5,603 nt of DNA from Clostridiales bacterium (GCA_020859965.1 JAJBVF010000080.1:1-5603), one strand, 5' to 3'. Positions 1-5,603 are shown, counted from the first letter of the stretch. The notes: generated by a model from the letters alone, not told the origin. Numbers and translations: made by a program.

Positions 1-722
1 GAAGCTGACCGTTCCGCTGCGGCCGGGTTCTCCGAAAGGCGGGAAGCAAAGCGCTCCGTTGCGGGCAGGTTTCCCGCTATTTTTTTCAGACTTGCGCGGT
101 CTGTGACCAGATATCCGTTGCGGGCTTTGCGAATGAGCCCCTCCGCGGAAAACTTTTTCAGCACGCGCAAAAGATGGCGGTAGCTCGTATTCAGTATGAC
201 TGCGCAGTCATTGAGCTGAAACGCAAAAATATCATTCGCGGCATACTGAAGGATGAATTTTGCCAGCCGCATATCCAGCGGTTCCAGCAGATCACAGATC
301 CGTCCCTCATTGTTCAGCCGGCCTGCCAGAATATAACAGACATTCTGCATAAACCGGAGATCATTCAGCAGAGTATCCCGGTGCCTTCTCAGGCTGACAG
401 CGACACAGGTACACTCAGAGAGTGCTTTCACATTCGAGACCGGCGGTTTGTTCCAGAGGGAAGCAGCCTCCCCGATCATCGTCACACCCTGATAATAACC
501 AAGGCACTCTTCTTTTTCATTTGTGGTACAGGAAAAACAGATCACTTTGCCATTGACAAGAAAATACAGATAACCGGAAGCTTCATCCGCACGGATCAGA
601 TATTCATCCCGGCGAAAAATATGTATTTCCGCAATTTCACGCAGATTCGTCTTCATAAATTGCTGAAGCTTATATTTTTCAATACACGCGTTGACCTGTT
701 TTTCTGATGTTATTTTTTTCAT
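1..722 (-). CDS. Crp/Fnr-family transcriptional regulator, YeiL-like (partial, C-terminus beyond window)
   Basis: Translating the minus strand from the ATG at 720-722 gives 240 codons with no stop before the left edge, so the 3' end is missing. The N-terminal part (about residues 25-115) reads as a cyclic-nucleotide-binding-like beta-barrel, with YLYFLVNGKV at 51-60 and GEAASLW at 84-90. A dimerisation helix follows (about 118-140). A C-terminal winged helix-turn-helix has its recognition helix near NTSYRHLLRVL (178-188) and wing GLIRKARNGYLV (195-206). From memory, this matches E. coli YeiL closely in the helix and wing (SYRHLL.VL, GYLI) and in the CxC plus LLND..F segment (104-124). There are nine cysteines, but no FNR-type N-terminal CxxxCxxC cluster. 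An AAAGGG Shine-Dalgarno lies 7 bases upstream of the ATG (730-735). It is divergent from the phosphoesterase gene. The effector and targets are unknown. The family call is firm, YeiL orthology less so. The product already exceeds the roughly 220 residues of YeiL. Confidence 0.85.
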   Translation of the reverse strand, partial: MKKITSEKQVNACIEKYKLQQFMKTNLREIAEIHIFRRDEYLIRADEASGYLYFLVNGKVICFSCTTNEKEECLGYYQGVTMIGEAASLWNKPPVSNVKALSECTCVAVSLRRHRDTLLNDLRFMQNVCYILAGRLNNEGRICDLLEPLDMRLAKFILQYAANDIFAFQLNDCAVILNTSYRHLLRVLKKFSAEGLIRKARNGYLVTDRASLKKIAGNLPATERFASRLSENPAAAERSA

Positions 723-809
723 TACCGTACCCTTTATCTGCTGCTGGCAAACCTGTGCCGTTCGAGTCCATTGTGAGTTCATGAATGGATTCTGATGTTT
801 TAACAATTA

Positions 810-826
810 CCGAACAGTTTCCGAAC
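810..826. repeat. Direct repeat CCGAAC, 11-base spacing, possible operator
   Basis: CCGAAC occurs at 810-815 and again at 821-826, start to start 11 bases, about one helical turn. It lies directly beside the 827-850 inverted repeat and the palindrome TGTTTTAACA (796-805). A regulator of the divergent pair could bind here. The elements are short, so chance is possible. Confidence 0.3.
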
Positions 827-850
827 GCTTCCCGCAATCTTCCGGGAAGC
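827..850. other. Inverted repeat in the divergent intergenic region
   Basis: GCTTCCC (827-833) and GGGAAGC (844-850) form a perfect 7-bp stem around a 10-base loop, between the YeiL-like gene and the phosphoesterase. No T run follows on either strand, so it is not an obvious terminator. It could be an operator or a leader hairpin of the phosphoesterase transcript. Confidence 0.4.
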
Positions 851-932
851 CCAGACTGTCCTGTCTGATAAACTGAAAACAAAATAACTCTCCGTCTCAC
901 ACTTTCCCGGGACAGAAAGGCGAAACTCTATT

Positions 933-1883
933 ATGCATATTCTCCATATTTCCGATCTTCATTATCGAAGGAATTATACCGCCTTCGCTTCTGATAACTA
1001 TGAACGTATGCTGTCTGCAATGACCAGCCCTCTGATCACGCTGGACCGCGCGCTGGACGCAGCCTTTGCCGCGCACCCGGATATCGATCTGCTTCTGATC
1101 AGCGGTGATCTCTGCGACGATGGCGATGCAGAGGATTACCGGCAGCTCCGCACTCATCTGGAGGCGCGCCTCGGCGGCATTCCCATGCTGGTCACCCTCG
1201 GAAACCACGACCGCAAAGACGCCTTCCGCGCGGGATGGCTTTGTACTGCAGACGATATGGCTTCTGTAGAAGCTCCGGTTCCTGCAGAAGCTTCGGATTC
1301 TGAGGAAACCCCGAATTCTGAGGAAATCCGGGGGCTTGCAGGAGTGCCAAATCCTGTGGAAACACCGGATTCTGCGATTTCCGCAGATTTTTCAGAGCTG
1401 TCAGAGCTCCCCTATAATGCAGTTCAAAAACTGCCCGGTCTATACATTCTTTCGCTGGACAGCTCCGCTTTTGGCTGCAGCAATGGATGCCTTCCGCCGT
1501 CTCAGCTTACCTGGCTGAAAAAACAGCTTCAGGAAATCGGAACCGCGCCCTCTATCCTCATGACACACCATCATCTTCTTGGTGCGCATGAGAGCATCCC
1601 CCCGCTGCCGGAGGCCGACACTCTCTTCCGCCTGATACAGGACAGCAATATCATCGGAATCATGTGCGGACACACACACCACTGCTTTGCCGGATACTGT
1701 GCCGATAAGCCTTACTATACAGCGGACGGCATGTCTTTTTACGGGACAAATCTGTCCGACGGACGTGTAAAATTTGAGGAAAAATACGGTTACAATTATT
1801 ACCGCATCGAAAATGGATGCATTATGGAAAATATCCAGCGGACCTTTTCCAACAACAGGCAGCTTGCTGTTTTCCGGTTCTGA
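933..1883 (+). CDS. Metallophosphoesterase (calcineurin-like, CpdA-type) with repeat insert
   Basis: The 316-residue protein is predicted to be a cytoplasmic two-metal phosphoesterase; I see no signal peptide or membrane segment. The family blocks appear in order: SDLH (7-10, metal ligands D8 and H10), SGDLCDDG (57-64, bridging D59), GNHD (90-93, N91 and H92), THHHL (211-215) and GHTH (246-249). All catalytic positions look intact. The family contains cyclic-nucleotide phosphodiesterases, nucleotidases and others, and the substrate cannot be told from sequence. Between the GNHD block and the next core strand (GLYILSLDSS, 169-178) lies a low-complexity acidic/proline stretch (about 110-158) encoded by an 18-bp tandem repeat. 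It looks like a surface-loop expansion. A modest AAAGG Shine-Dalgarno (916-920) sits 12 bases before the ATG, longer than usual. The gene stands alone, divergent from the YeiL-like regulator, which could control it, and convergent with prfA. Confidence 0.92.
   Translation: MHILHISDLHYRRNYTAFASDNYERMLSAMTSPLITLDRALDAAFAAHPDIDLLLISGDLCDDGDAEDYRQLRTHLEARLGGIPMLVTLGNHDRKDAFRAGWLCTADDMASVEAPVPAEASDSEETPNSEEIRGLAGVPNPVETPDSAISADFSELSELPYNAVQKLPGLYILSLDSSAFGCSNGCLPPSQLTWLKKQLQEIGTAPSILMTHHHLLGAHESIPPLPEADTLFRLIQDSNIIGIMCGHTHHCFAGYCADKPYYTADGMSFYGTNLSDGRVKFEEKYGYNYYRIENGCIMENIQRTFSNNRQLAVFRF
1260..1403 (+). repeat. Degenerate 18-bp in-frame tandem repeat (hexapeptide units) in the phosphoesterase
   Basis: Read from 1260 in the gene's frame, the stretch splits into eight six-codon units: ASVEAP, VPAEAS, DSEETP, NSEEIR, GLAGVP, NPVETP, DSAISA, DFSELS. 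The consensus is roughly [DN]SxE[TA]P. The 12-base core ATTCTGAGGAAA is identical at 1297-1308 and 1315-1326, exactly 18 bases apart, which points to recent duplication. Flanking units share the TTCTG or TCCTG start, a central GAA and a CCG end. Units 5, 7 and 8 are weak and could be chance. The array preserves the reading frame. Confidence 0.75.
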
Positions 1884-1958
1884 TCCCGCCGTCTTATGAT
1901 GTCGGGGTCAAAAGCCCCTACAGCAGATGATGCCTACGGTTTTGTCGTTAACATATAC

Positions 1959-3032
1959 TTATTGTTCATTTACCTTTGCCAGCTTTGCCGCCTGGTCGGC
2001 CGCAATACAGTTGTCTATAATTTCCTGGATGTCTCCATCCATGATCTTATCAAGCTTGTAGAGGGTGAGATTGATCCGATGATCGGTCACCCGCCCCTGC
2101 GGGAAATTGTAAGTACGGATCTTCTCAGAACGGTCTCCGCTCCCCACCTGGCTGCGCCGCGCCTCCGCTTCCGCGTCATGCGCTTTCTGCATCTCCAGAT
2201 CGTACAGTTTGGCGCGCAGTACTTTCAAAGCCTTGTCCTTATTTTTCAGCTGCGACTTCTCATCCTGGCAGGAGATCACAATGCCGGTCGGAATGTGCGT
2301 CAGCCGGACAGCGGAATCTGTCGTGTTGACACACTGGCCGCCGTTTCCTGACGCGCGAAACACGTCGAATTTGCAGTCATTCAGGTCAAGCTGAACATCC
2401 ACCTCTTCCGCCTCCGGCATGATTGCTACTGTGATCGTAGAAGTATGAATACGCCCGCCGGACTCTGTCTCCGGCACCCGCTGCACGCGGTGTACGCCGG
2501 ACTCATATTTCAGCATCGAATACGCACCCTGTCCGGTCACCATAAAGCTGACATACTTCATACCGCCAATCCCGATTTCTTCCACATCCATAGTCTCCAC
2601 CTTCCAACGGCGGCTCTCCGCATAGTGGACATACATGCGGTAAATCTCCGCGGCAAACAATGCCGCCTCATCCCCGCCCGCACCGGCGCGGATTTCAATA
2701 ATTACATTCTTCTCATCGTTCGGATCTTTCGGGAGAAGCAGGATCTTCAGTTTCTGCTCCAGATCTGAGACCTTGTCCCGCGCATCCGCCAGCTCTTCTT
2801 TCAAAAGCTCCCGCATCTCCTCATCCGATTCTTCCTCCAGCATAGCCAGAGACTCTTCCACCGTCTCCCGGTTCTTTTTGTATTCGCGATAAGTCTCCAC
2901 AAGCGGCAGCAGCCCCGCCTGCTCCTTCATCAGCTTCTGAAACCTCGCCTGATCCGCTATAACAGAAGGCTCGTTGAGCATATTCAGAATCTCATCAAAC
3001 CTTATCAGCAAATCTTCTAATTTATCAAACAT
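1959..3032 (-). CDS. prfA: Peptide chain release factor 1 (RF1)
   Basis: RF1 recognises UAA and UAG stop codons in the ribosomal A site and triggers hydrolysis of peptidyl-tRNA. From the ATG at 3030-3032 the protein has 357 residues, normal for RF1 (about 355-360), and begins MFDKLEDLL as expected. Domain order: N-terminal helical domain 1 (about 1-100), then AGAGGDEAALFA (116-127), the codon-recognition PxT motif as PET (187-189) within RVPETESGGRIHTS, and the catalytic GGQ (231-233) in GNGGQCVNTTDSAVR. The PxT tripeptide separates it from RF2, which carries SPF, and no programmed frameshift is present. The residue after GGQ is Cys rather than the His of E. coli; GGQxVN is otherwise kept. 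An in-frame upstream ATG at 3071 would add 13 residues, but it lies inside prmC and is not supported by a ribosome site. It is the last gene of the DUF1385-prmC-prfA unit. Confidence 0.98.
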   Translation of the reverse strand: MFDKLEDLLIRFDEILNMLNEPSVIADQARFQKLMKEQAGLLPLVETYREYKKNRETVEESLAMLEEESDEEMRELLKEELADARDKVSDLEQKLKILLLPKDPNDEKNVIIEIRAGAGGDEAALFAAEIYRMYVHYAESRRWKVETMDVEEIGIGGMKYVSFMVTGQGAYSMLKYESGVHRVQRVPETESGGRIHTSTITVAIMPEAEEVDVQLDLNDCKFDVFRASGNGGQCVNTTDSAVRLTHIPTGIVISCQDEKSQLKNKDKALKVLRAKLYDLEMQKAHDAEAEARRSQVGSGDRSEKIRTYNFPQGRVTDHRINLTLYKLDKIMDGDIQEIIDNCIAADQAAKLAKVNEQ

Positions 3033-3996
3033 AAACTCCTCTTTCCCATCTTCCGGATACCACCCGGTCATTCCCGGACAGATCCTTTGTTACAGCGACA
3101 TCCAGAAAACCATTCTGAATCATCAGCCCGGAGACGTCCTGCCCCTGATCATAGCCAATCTCAAGCAGCAGCCATCCGCCCGGACGAAGACACTCTCCGC
3201 TATCCCGAATGATCCTCCGGTAAAAATCCAGCCCGTCTTTTCCCCCATCCAGAGCCGTGCGCGGCTCATGCAGGCGCACTTCATCTGACAATTCTTCAAT
3301 CACATCCGTGCGGATATAGGGAGGATTCGAAACGATCATATCGAAACGGATTCGCACAGGATCTCGTGAACAATCTTCTGGCCGAAATGCCGAAAGCAGA
3401 TCGCTCCGCAAAAAACAGACTTCCGCTTGCAGCTTTCGGGCATTTTCCCGCGCTGTCGCAAGCGCTTCCTCTGAAATATCAGAAGCGTATACCTCCAGGC
3501 GTTTCTCCAGATGTTTCTCTGTCCGCCGCCGTTCCCATAATCTGGCAATGCTGACCGCAATGCAGCCCGAACCGGTGCACAGATCAAGCACCCGGTATTG
3601 ATCTGCGCCTTCACCTGACCGATTCTGCATACTCCCATCCATTACTGCAAGCGCCAGCTCCACCAGCGTCTCCGTATCCTGCCGGGGGATCAGAACCTGC
3701 TCATTGACCTGAAAAGGCAATCCCATAAACTCCTGTTCTCCGGTCAGATATTGAAGCGGGATGTGGCTGCCGCGCCGGTTCACCAGCGCGGTATACGCAT
3801 CCCGTTGTTCCCTGTTCATCACCCTGTCTCCGTCTGCCAGAAATCCGGCCCGGGTGATCCCTGTCACATATTCCAGAAGATACCAGGCGTCCACCCTGGC
3901 GTCCGATATTTTACAAAACTCAAGATAATGCTCAGCCTCTCTGCAGGCCCGTCGAAATGAAACCGCCTCGCATTCTTCATATTCAAGCCGGTTCAT
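3025..3996 (-). CDS. prmC: Release factor glutamine-N5 methyltransferase PrmC (HemK)
   Basis: PrmC transfers a methyl group from S-adenosylmethionine to the glutamine of the GGQ motif in RF1 and RF2, raising termination efficiency. From the ATG at 3994-3996 it has 323 residues. A helical N-terminal substrate-binding domain (about 1-100) has the linker motif IPRQDTE (103-109). The Rossmann methyltransferase domain shows motif I as LDLCTGSGCIAVSIA (137-151), an acidic residue after the second strand (ASD, 171-173) and the substrate-glutamine-binding NPPY (224-227), then GGWLLLEIG (273-281). It is somewhat longer than the 277-288 residues of E. coli and B. subtilis PrmC, with the excess in charged loops near 120-133, 153-166 and 203-217. 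The ATG at 4054-4056 would add 20 residues, but a strong Shine-Dalgarno favours 3996. Its start overlaps DUF1385 by 14 bases and its TGA overlaps prfA by 8, so the enzyme is made together with its substrate. Confidence 0.97.
   Translation of the reverse strand: MNRLEYEECEAVSFRRACREAEHYLEFCKISDARVDAWYLLEYVTGITRAGFLADGDRVMNREQRDAYTALVNRRGSHIPLQYLTGEQEFMGLPFQVNEQVLIPRQDTETLVELALAVMDGSMQNRSGEGADQYRVLDLCTGSGCIAVSIARLWERRRTEKHLEKRLEVYASDISEEALATARENARKLQAEVCFLRSDLLSAFRPEDCSRDPVRIRFDMIVSNPPYIRTDVIEELSDEVRLHEPRTALDGGKDGLDFYRRIIRDSGECLRPGGWLLLEIGYDQGQDVSGLMIQNGFLDVAVTKDLSGNDRVVSGRWERGVYV
3036..3042 (-). promoter_or_regulatory. Shine-Dalgarno of prfA, inside the end of prmC
   Basis: The minus strand reads AGAGGAG followed by TTT and the ATG at 3032. 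This fixes the prfA start at 3032 rather than at the ATG at 3071. The site is made of the last sense codons of prmC (encoding RGV), which suggests that ribosomes finishing prmC re-initiate on prfA. Confidence 0.85.
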
Positions 3997-5137
3997 GCGC
4001 GCTCCCTCCGGCCAGGTTCTGTACCGAATCCCTGTCCGTGTCCGCTTCCACATCATCTGTTTTCAATTCATAATGTGTCCCAAACTGTTCATTCTCAAAC
4101 TTTCTCCAGTCAAAAACCGCCTCTACAGACGCTATTCCGACCTCGATCATTGAATCGTCCGGCTCTTTTGTCGTCATATGCTGCATCATCATGCCCGGCC
4201 GGCTCAGGAGATTGATCACCTTATTGTCCGTCCTGCCCGCAAGCTGAATAAACTCATAAGAGACACCCGCGATCAGCGGAAGCAGCGCCAGCCGCAATAC
4301 GATTCGCCAGACAGAAGAATTCACATTCAGCACCGTAAACAACGGGATGCTGAACAGCATGATAAAAATAATACTGATAAACATGACTATAAAGAGAAAA
4401 CTCGTGCCGCAGCGCTTATGCTCACGGGAACATCCGCGCACGTTCTCCACATTCAGCTCCAGTCCGTTCTCAATACAGTTGATACATTTATGCTCCGCTC
4501 CGTGGTACATAAAGGTACGCTGGATATCCTTCATTCGGGAAATAAGTACAAGATATCCGAAGAAAATCAGCAGCTTCACAAGACTCTCGATCATAAGAAG
4601 CGCCATCTCTGATTGAATCCAGCCGCGCAGCAGGCGGGAGATAAAATACGGAAGCATCATAAACAGTACAACCGAAAAAGCAAGCGAAAAAATAACCGTC
4701 AGCGTCATCAGCCAGTCGTCGTCACCGGAAGCATCTCCACTCGCCGCTTCCTTCTCCAGCTTTTTCTCACACTTTTCCAAAACCTTATCCGCTGCTTCCG
4801 CTTTCCCCTGCGCCCGCAGCTTTTCGGCTTTCTCACTCGCCTTTTTGCGCGCTTTTCCCTCGCGCTCTGCTTTCTCTTCCTCTGTCTCCTCCGCAAAGAA
4901 CGACGCAGAAAACATCAGCGTCTTCATGCCAAGAATCATAGAATCAAAAAAATTCACCACGCCGCGTACAATCGGCAGCCTTACGAACTTATTTTTCTGG
5001 AGACGCTGACTGCTGCAATTCTGTGTATCTACAACAATCTTCCCGTCCTGCGTCCTCACTGCCACAGCATAACGGCCGCCATTGCGCATCATAACGCCTT
5101 CAATGACTGCCTGTCCCCCTATACCAGATGGTTTCAT
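3983..5137 (-). CDS. DUF1385 family (YqhQ-like) multi-pass membrane protein, function unknown
   Basis: The 384-residue protein matches the DUF1385 family, which to my recollection includes B. subtilis YqhQ. The N-terminus has the family signature GGQAVIEGVMMR (7-18), then VRLPIVRGVVNFFDSM (52-67). A very charged Lys/Glu/Ala stretch (84-133), probably a helix or coiled coil, ends in an acidic Gly/Ser/Asp tail to about 141. Hydrophobic segments near 143-168, 179-200, 247-270 and 277-297 look like four membrane helices. Between the second and third lies YHGAEHKCINCIE (211-223) with HKRCGTSF (240-247). The His and Cys residues there (H212, H216, C218, C221, H240, C243) could bind a metal, which is inference. 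PGMMMQHMTTKEPDD (314-328) is another family block. A Shine-Dalgarno (AAGGGA, 5145-5149) sits 7 bases from the ATG. It is first in the unit with prmC and prfA, 131 bases after rpmE. No biochemical role is known to me. Confidence 0.93.
   Translation of the reverse strand: MKPSGIGGQAVIEGVMMRNGGRYAVAVRTQDGKIVVDTQNCSSQRLQKNKFVRLPIVRGVVNFFDSMILGMKTLMFSASFFAEETEEEKAEREGKARKKASEKAEKLRAQGKAEAADKVLEKCEKKLEKEAASGDASGDDDWLMTLTVIFSLAFSVVLFMMLPYFISRLLRGWIQSEMALLMIESLVKLLIFFGYLVLISRMKDIQRTFMYHGAEHKCINCIENGLELNVENVRGCSREHKRCGTSFLFIVMFISIIFIMLFSIPLFTVLNVNSSVWRIVLRLALLPLIAGVSYEFIQLAGRTDNKVINLLSRPGMMMQHMTTKEPDDSMIEVGIASVEAVFDWRKFENEQFGTHYELKTDDVEADTDRDSVQNLAGGSAHEPA
4002..4009 (-). promoter_or_regulatory. Shine-Dalgarno of prmC, inside the DUF1385 gene
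   Basis: The minus strand reads GGAGGGAG, then five bases, then the ATG at 3996. This is a near-ideal site, lies within the last codons of the upstream gene, and decides the prmC start over the ATG at 4056. Confidence 0.85.
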
Positions 5138-5216
5138 ACGTTATCCCTTCTTTATCAATCCTTACATGACCCGGTCCATATCCAAAGAACGCTTTTGTAT
5201 TACGGAAAATTTCCCT

Positions 5217-5250
5217 TTAAAGTAAAACAGAATCCTGCACAGCAGGATTC
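5217..5250 (-). terminator. Intrinsic terminator of rpmE
   Basis: On the minus strand a perfect 9-bp stem, GAATCCTGC with GCAGGATTC (5242-5250 and 5230-5238) around a TGT loop, is followed by a T-rich run TGTTTTACTTT. It begins 18 bases after the rpmE stop. It separates the L31 transcript from the DUF1385-prmC-prfA unit, at least partly. Confidence 0.9.
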
Positions 5251-5268
5251 CGCGCGTTTTATGTTTAT

Positions 5269-5469
5269 TTACTGAAGGCCATACTTCTTGTTGAACCGCT
5301 CAATACGTCCGCGGGCAGCCGTAGCTTTCTGCTGTCCGGAATAGAACGGATGGCACTTGGAACAGATTTCCACATGGATACTTGGCTTTGTAGAACCTGT
5401 CACGAATGTGTTTCCACAGTTGCAGGTAACTTCTGCCTGATAATACTTTGGCTGAATTGCTTCCTTCAT
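5269..5469 (-). CDS. rpmE: 50S ribosomal protein L31 (zinc-binding, type A)
   Basis: The protein is a small subunit-bridging component of the large ribosomal subunit. From the ATG at 5467-5469 it has 66 residues, the same length as B. subtilis RpmE. It shows the zinc-ribbon ligands C16 and C18 (TCNCGN) and C36 and C39 (ICSKCHPFYSG), so it is the zinc-containing C+ form rather than the zinc-independent YtiA type. The C-terminus GRIERFNKKYGLQ is typical. A GTG three codons upstream (5476-5478) is in frame, but it overlaps the Shine-Dalgarno and so cannot be the start served by it. The gene ends at its own intrinsic terminator. The zinc form suggests a role as a zinc reserve under limitation, as known for this family. 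Confidence 0.98.
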   Translation of the reverse strand: MKEAIQPKYYQAEVTCNCGNTFVTGSTKPSIHVEICSKCHPFYSGQQKATAARGRIERFNKKYGLQ

Positions 5470-5477
5470 TTTTTTCA

Positions 5478-5484
5478 CTCCTTC
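5478..5484 (-). promoter_or_regulatory. Shine-Dalgarno of rpmE, decides the start codon
   Basis: The minus strand reads GAAGGAG, with 8 bases to the ATG at 5469. The last G of the site is the first base of the competing GTG at 5478, which rules that GTG out as the start. Confidence 0.88.
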
Positions 5485-5492
5485 TTCTGATT

Positions 5493-5543
5493 TTGTGAAC
5501 TGCTGATCTCGTCCGGCTATCTCTCACAACATCCGCCTGCGGA
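5493..5543 (-). promoter_or_regulatory. Possible structured leader of rpmE mRNA
   Basis: In the 5' region of rpmE the minus strand can form a 6-bp stem TTGTGA/TCACAA (5524-5529 with 5493-5498, 25-base loop), ending just upstream of the Shine-Dalgarno. Before it comes a small hairpin with TCCG/CGGA arms (5532-5543). Ribosomal-protein leaders, including ones proposed for L31, are known in Firmicutes. I cannot match a consensus from memory, so this rests on local pairing only. Confidence 0.3.
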
Positions 5544-5571
5544 AACTGTCCGAAAGCATCCTGCTTCTCTG

Positions 5572-5601
5572 ATCACAACTTCGATCTCAATTCCCGGTCA
5601 A
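5572..5601 (-). promoter_or_regulatory. Possible sigma-A promoter of rpmE
   Basis: The minus strand has TTGACC (5596-5601), an 18-base spacer and TGTGAT (5572-5577). The -35 matches five of six consensus bases and the -10 four of six. It would start transcription roughly 95 bases before the rpmE ATG. It sits at the window edge, so the upstream context is unseen. Confidence 0.3.
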
Positions 5602-5603
5602 TG

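Noticed and set aside
174..707. Plus-strand open frame of 177 codons
   Set aside because: It is antisense to the YeiL-like gene, whose minus-strand translation shows a recognisable Crp/Fnr fold and runs through the whole stretch. The plus-strand product has no recognisable features.
679..900. Minus-strand open frame of 73 codons upstream of the regulator
   Set aside because: It overlaps the regulator's start in another frame and covers most of the divergent promoter region, with no family resemblance.
1336..1682. Short open frames on both strands inside the phosphoesterase
   Set aside because: They are shadows of the phosphoesterase frame, which carries all the catalytic motifs.
1959..3071. 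Longer prfA starting at 3071 (370 residues)
   Set aside because: The extra 13 residues lie in prmC, have no ribosome site, and RF1 proteins normally begin at the MFDKL-type start, which has an AGAGGAG site.
5138..5229. Promoter for the DUF1385-prmC-prfA unit
   Set aside because: A loose TTTACT, 18-base spacer, TAATAC pair is visible, but only three -10 bases match, so I do not annotate it. Read-through of the rpmE terminator remains possible.
4613..5275. Plus-strand open frame of 220 codons
   Set aside because: It is antisense to the DUF1385 gene, is rich in His, Arg and Leu as expected for a shadow of Lys/Glu-rich coding DNA, and crosses the rpmE terminator.
5573..5602. Possible C-terminal tail of an upstream gene (IDRELRSKL then TGA) on the minus strand
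   Set aside because: Nine codons at the window edge are too few to tell from a random open frame, and the stretch overlaps a plausible promoter.

Overview
The window looks like chromosomal housekeeping DNA from a low-to-mid GC Firmicute of the Clostridia, most likely Lachnospiraceae or a close relative. The reasons are the Firmicutes-type zinc L31 (66 residues), the order rpmE - DUF1385 - prmC - prfA, strong purine-rich Shine-Dalgarno sites, and protein sequences of RF1 and PrmC that resemble clostridial forms. The assignment is inferred from family resemblance only.

Right part (about 1959-5603, all on the minus strand, read right to left): rpmE (ribosomal protein L31) has its own possible promoter and a structured leader at the window edge, and ends at a clear intrinsic terminator (5217-5250). 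A tightly packed three-gene unit follows: a DUF1385/YqhQ-like membrane protein of unknown function, prmC (methyltransferase for the release-factor GGQ glutamine) and prfA (release factor RF1). DUF1385 and prmC overlap by 14 bases and prmC and prfA by 8 bases, so the three are probably co-transcribed and translationally coupled. PrmC methylates the product of the gene right after it, so the enzyme and its substrate are made together.

Left part: a metallophosphoesterase (933-1883, plus strand) converges on prfA. Its catalytic blocks are intact but it carries an unusual insert built from an 18-bp (six-codon) degenerate tandem repeat. Divergent from it is a Crp/Fnr-family regulator resembling E. 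coli YeiL (minus strand, start at 722). This regulator runs off the left edge with no stop codon, so a search that requires complete ORFs misses it. The 210-base divergent gap holds several small palindromes and a direct repeat that could be operators.

I see no RNA genes of the classical kind, no insertion sequence, no CRISPR array and no clear sign of a novel system. The points most worth a second look are the hexapeptide-repeat insert in the phosphoesterase, the cysteine pattern of the YeiL-like regulator and the divergent operator region, the DUF1385 protein tied to translation-termination genes, and a candidate L31 leader.
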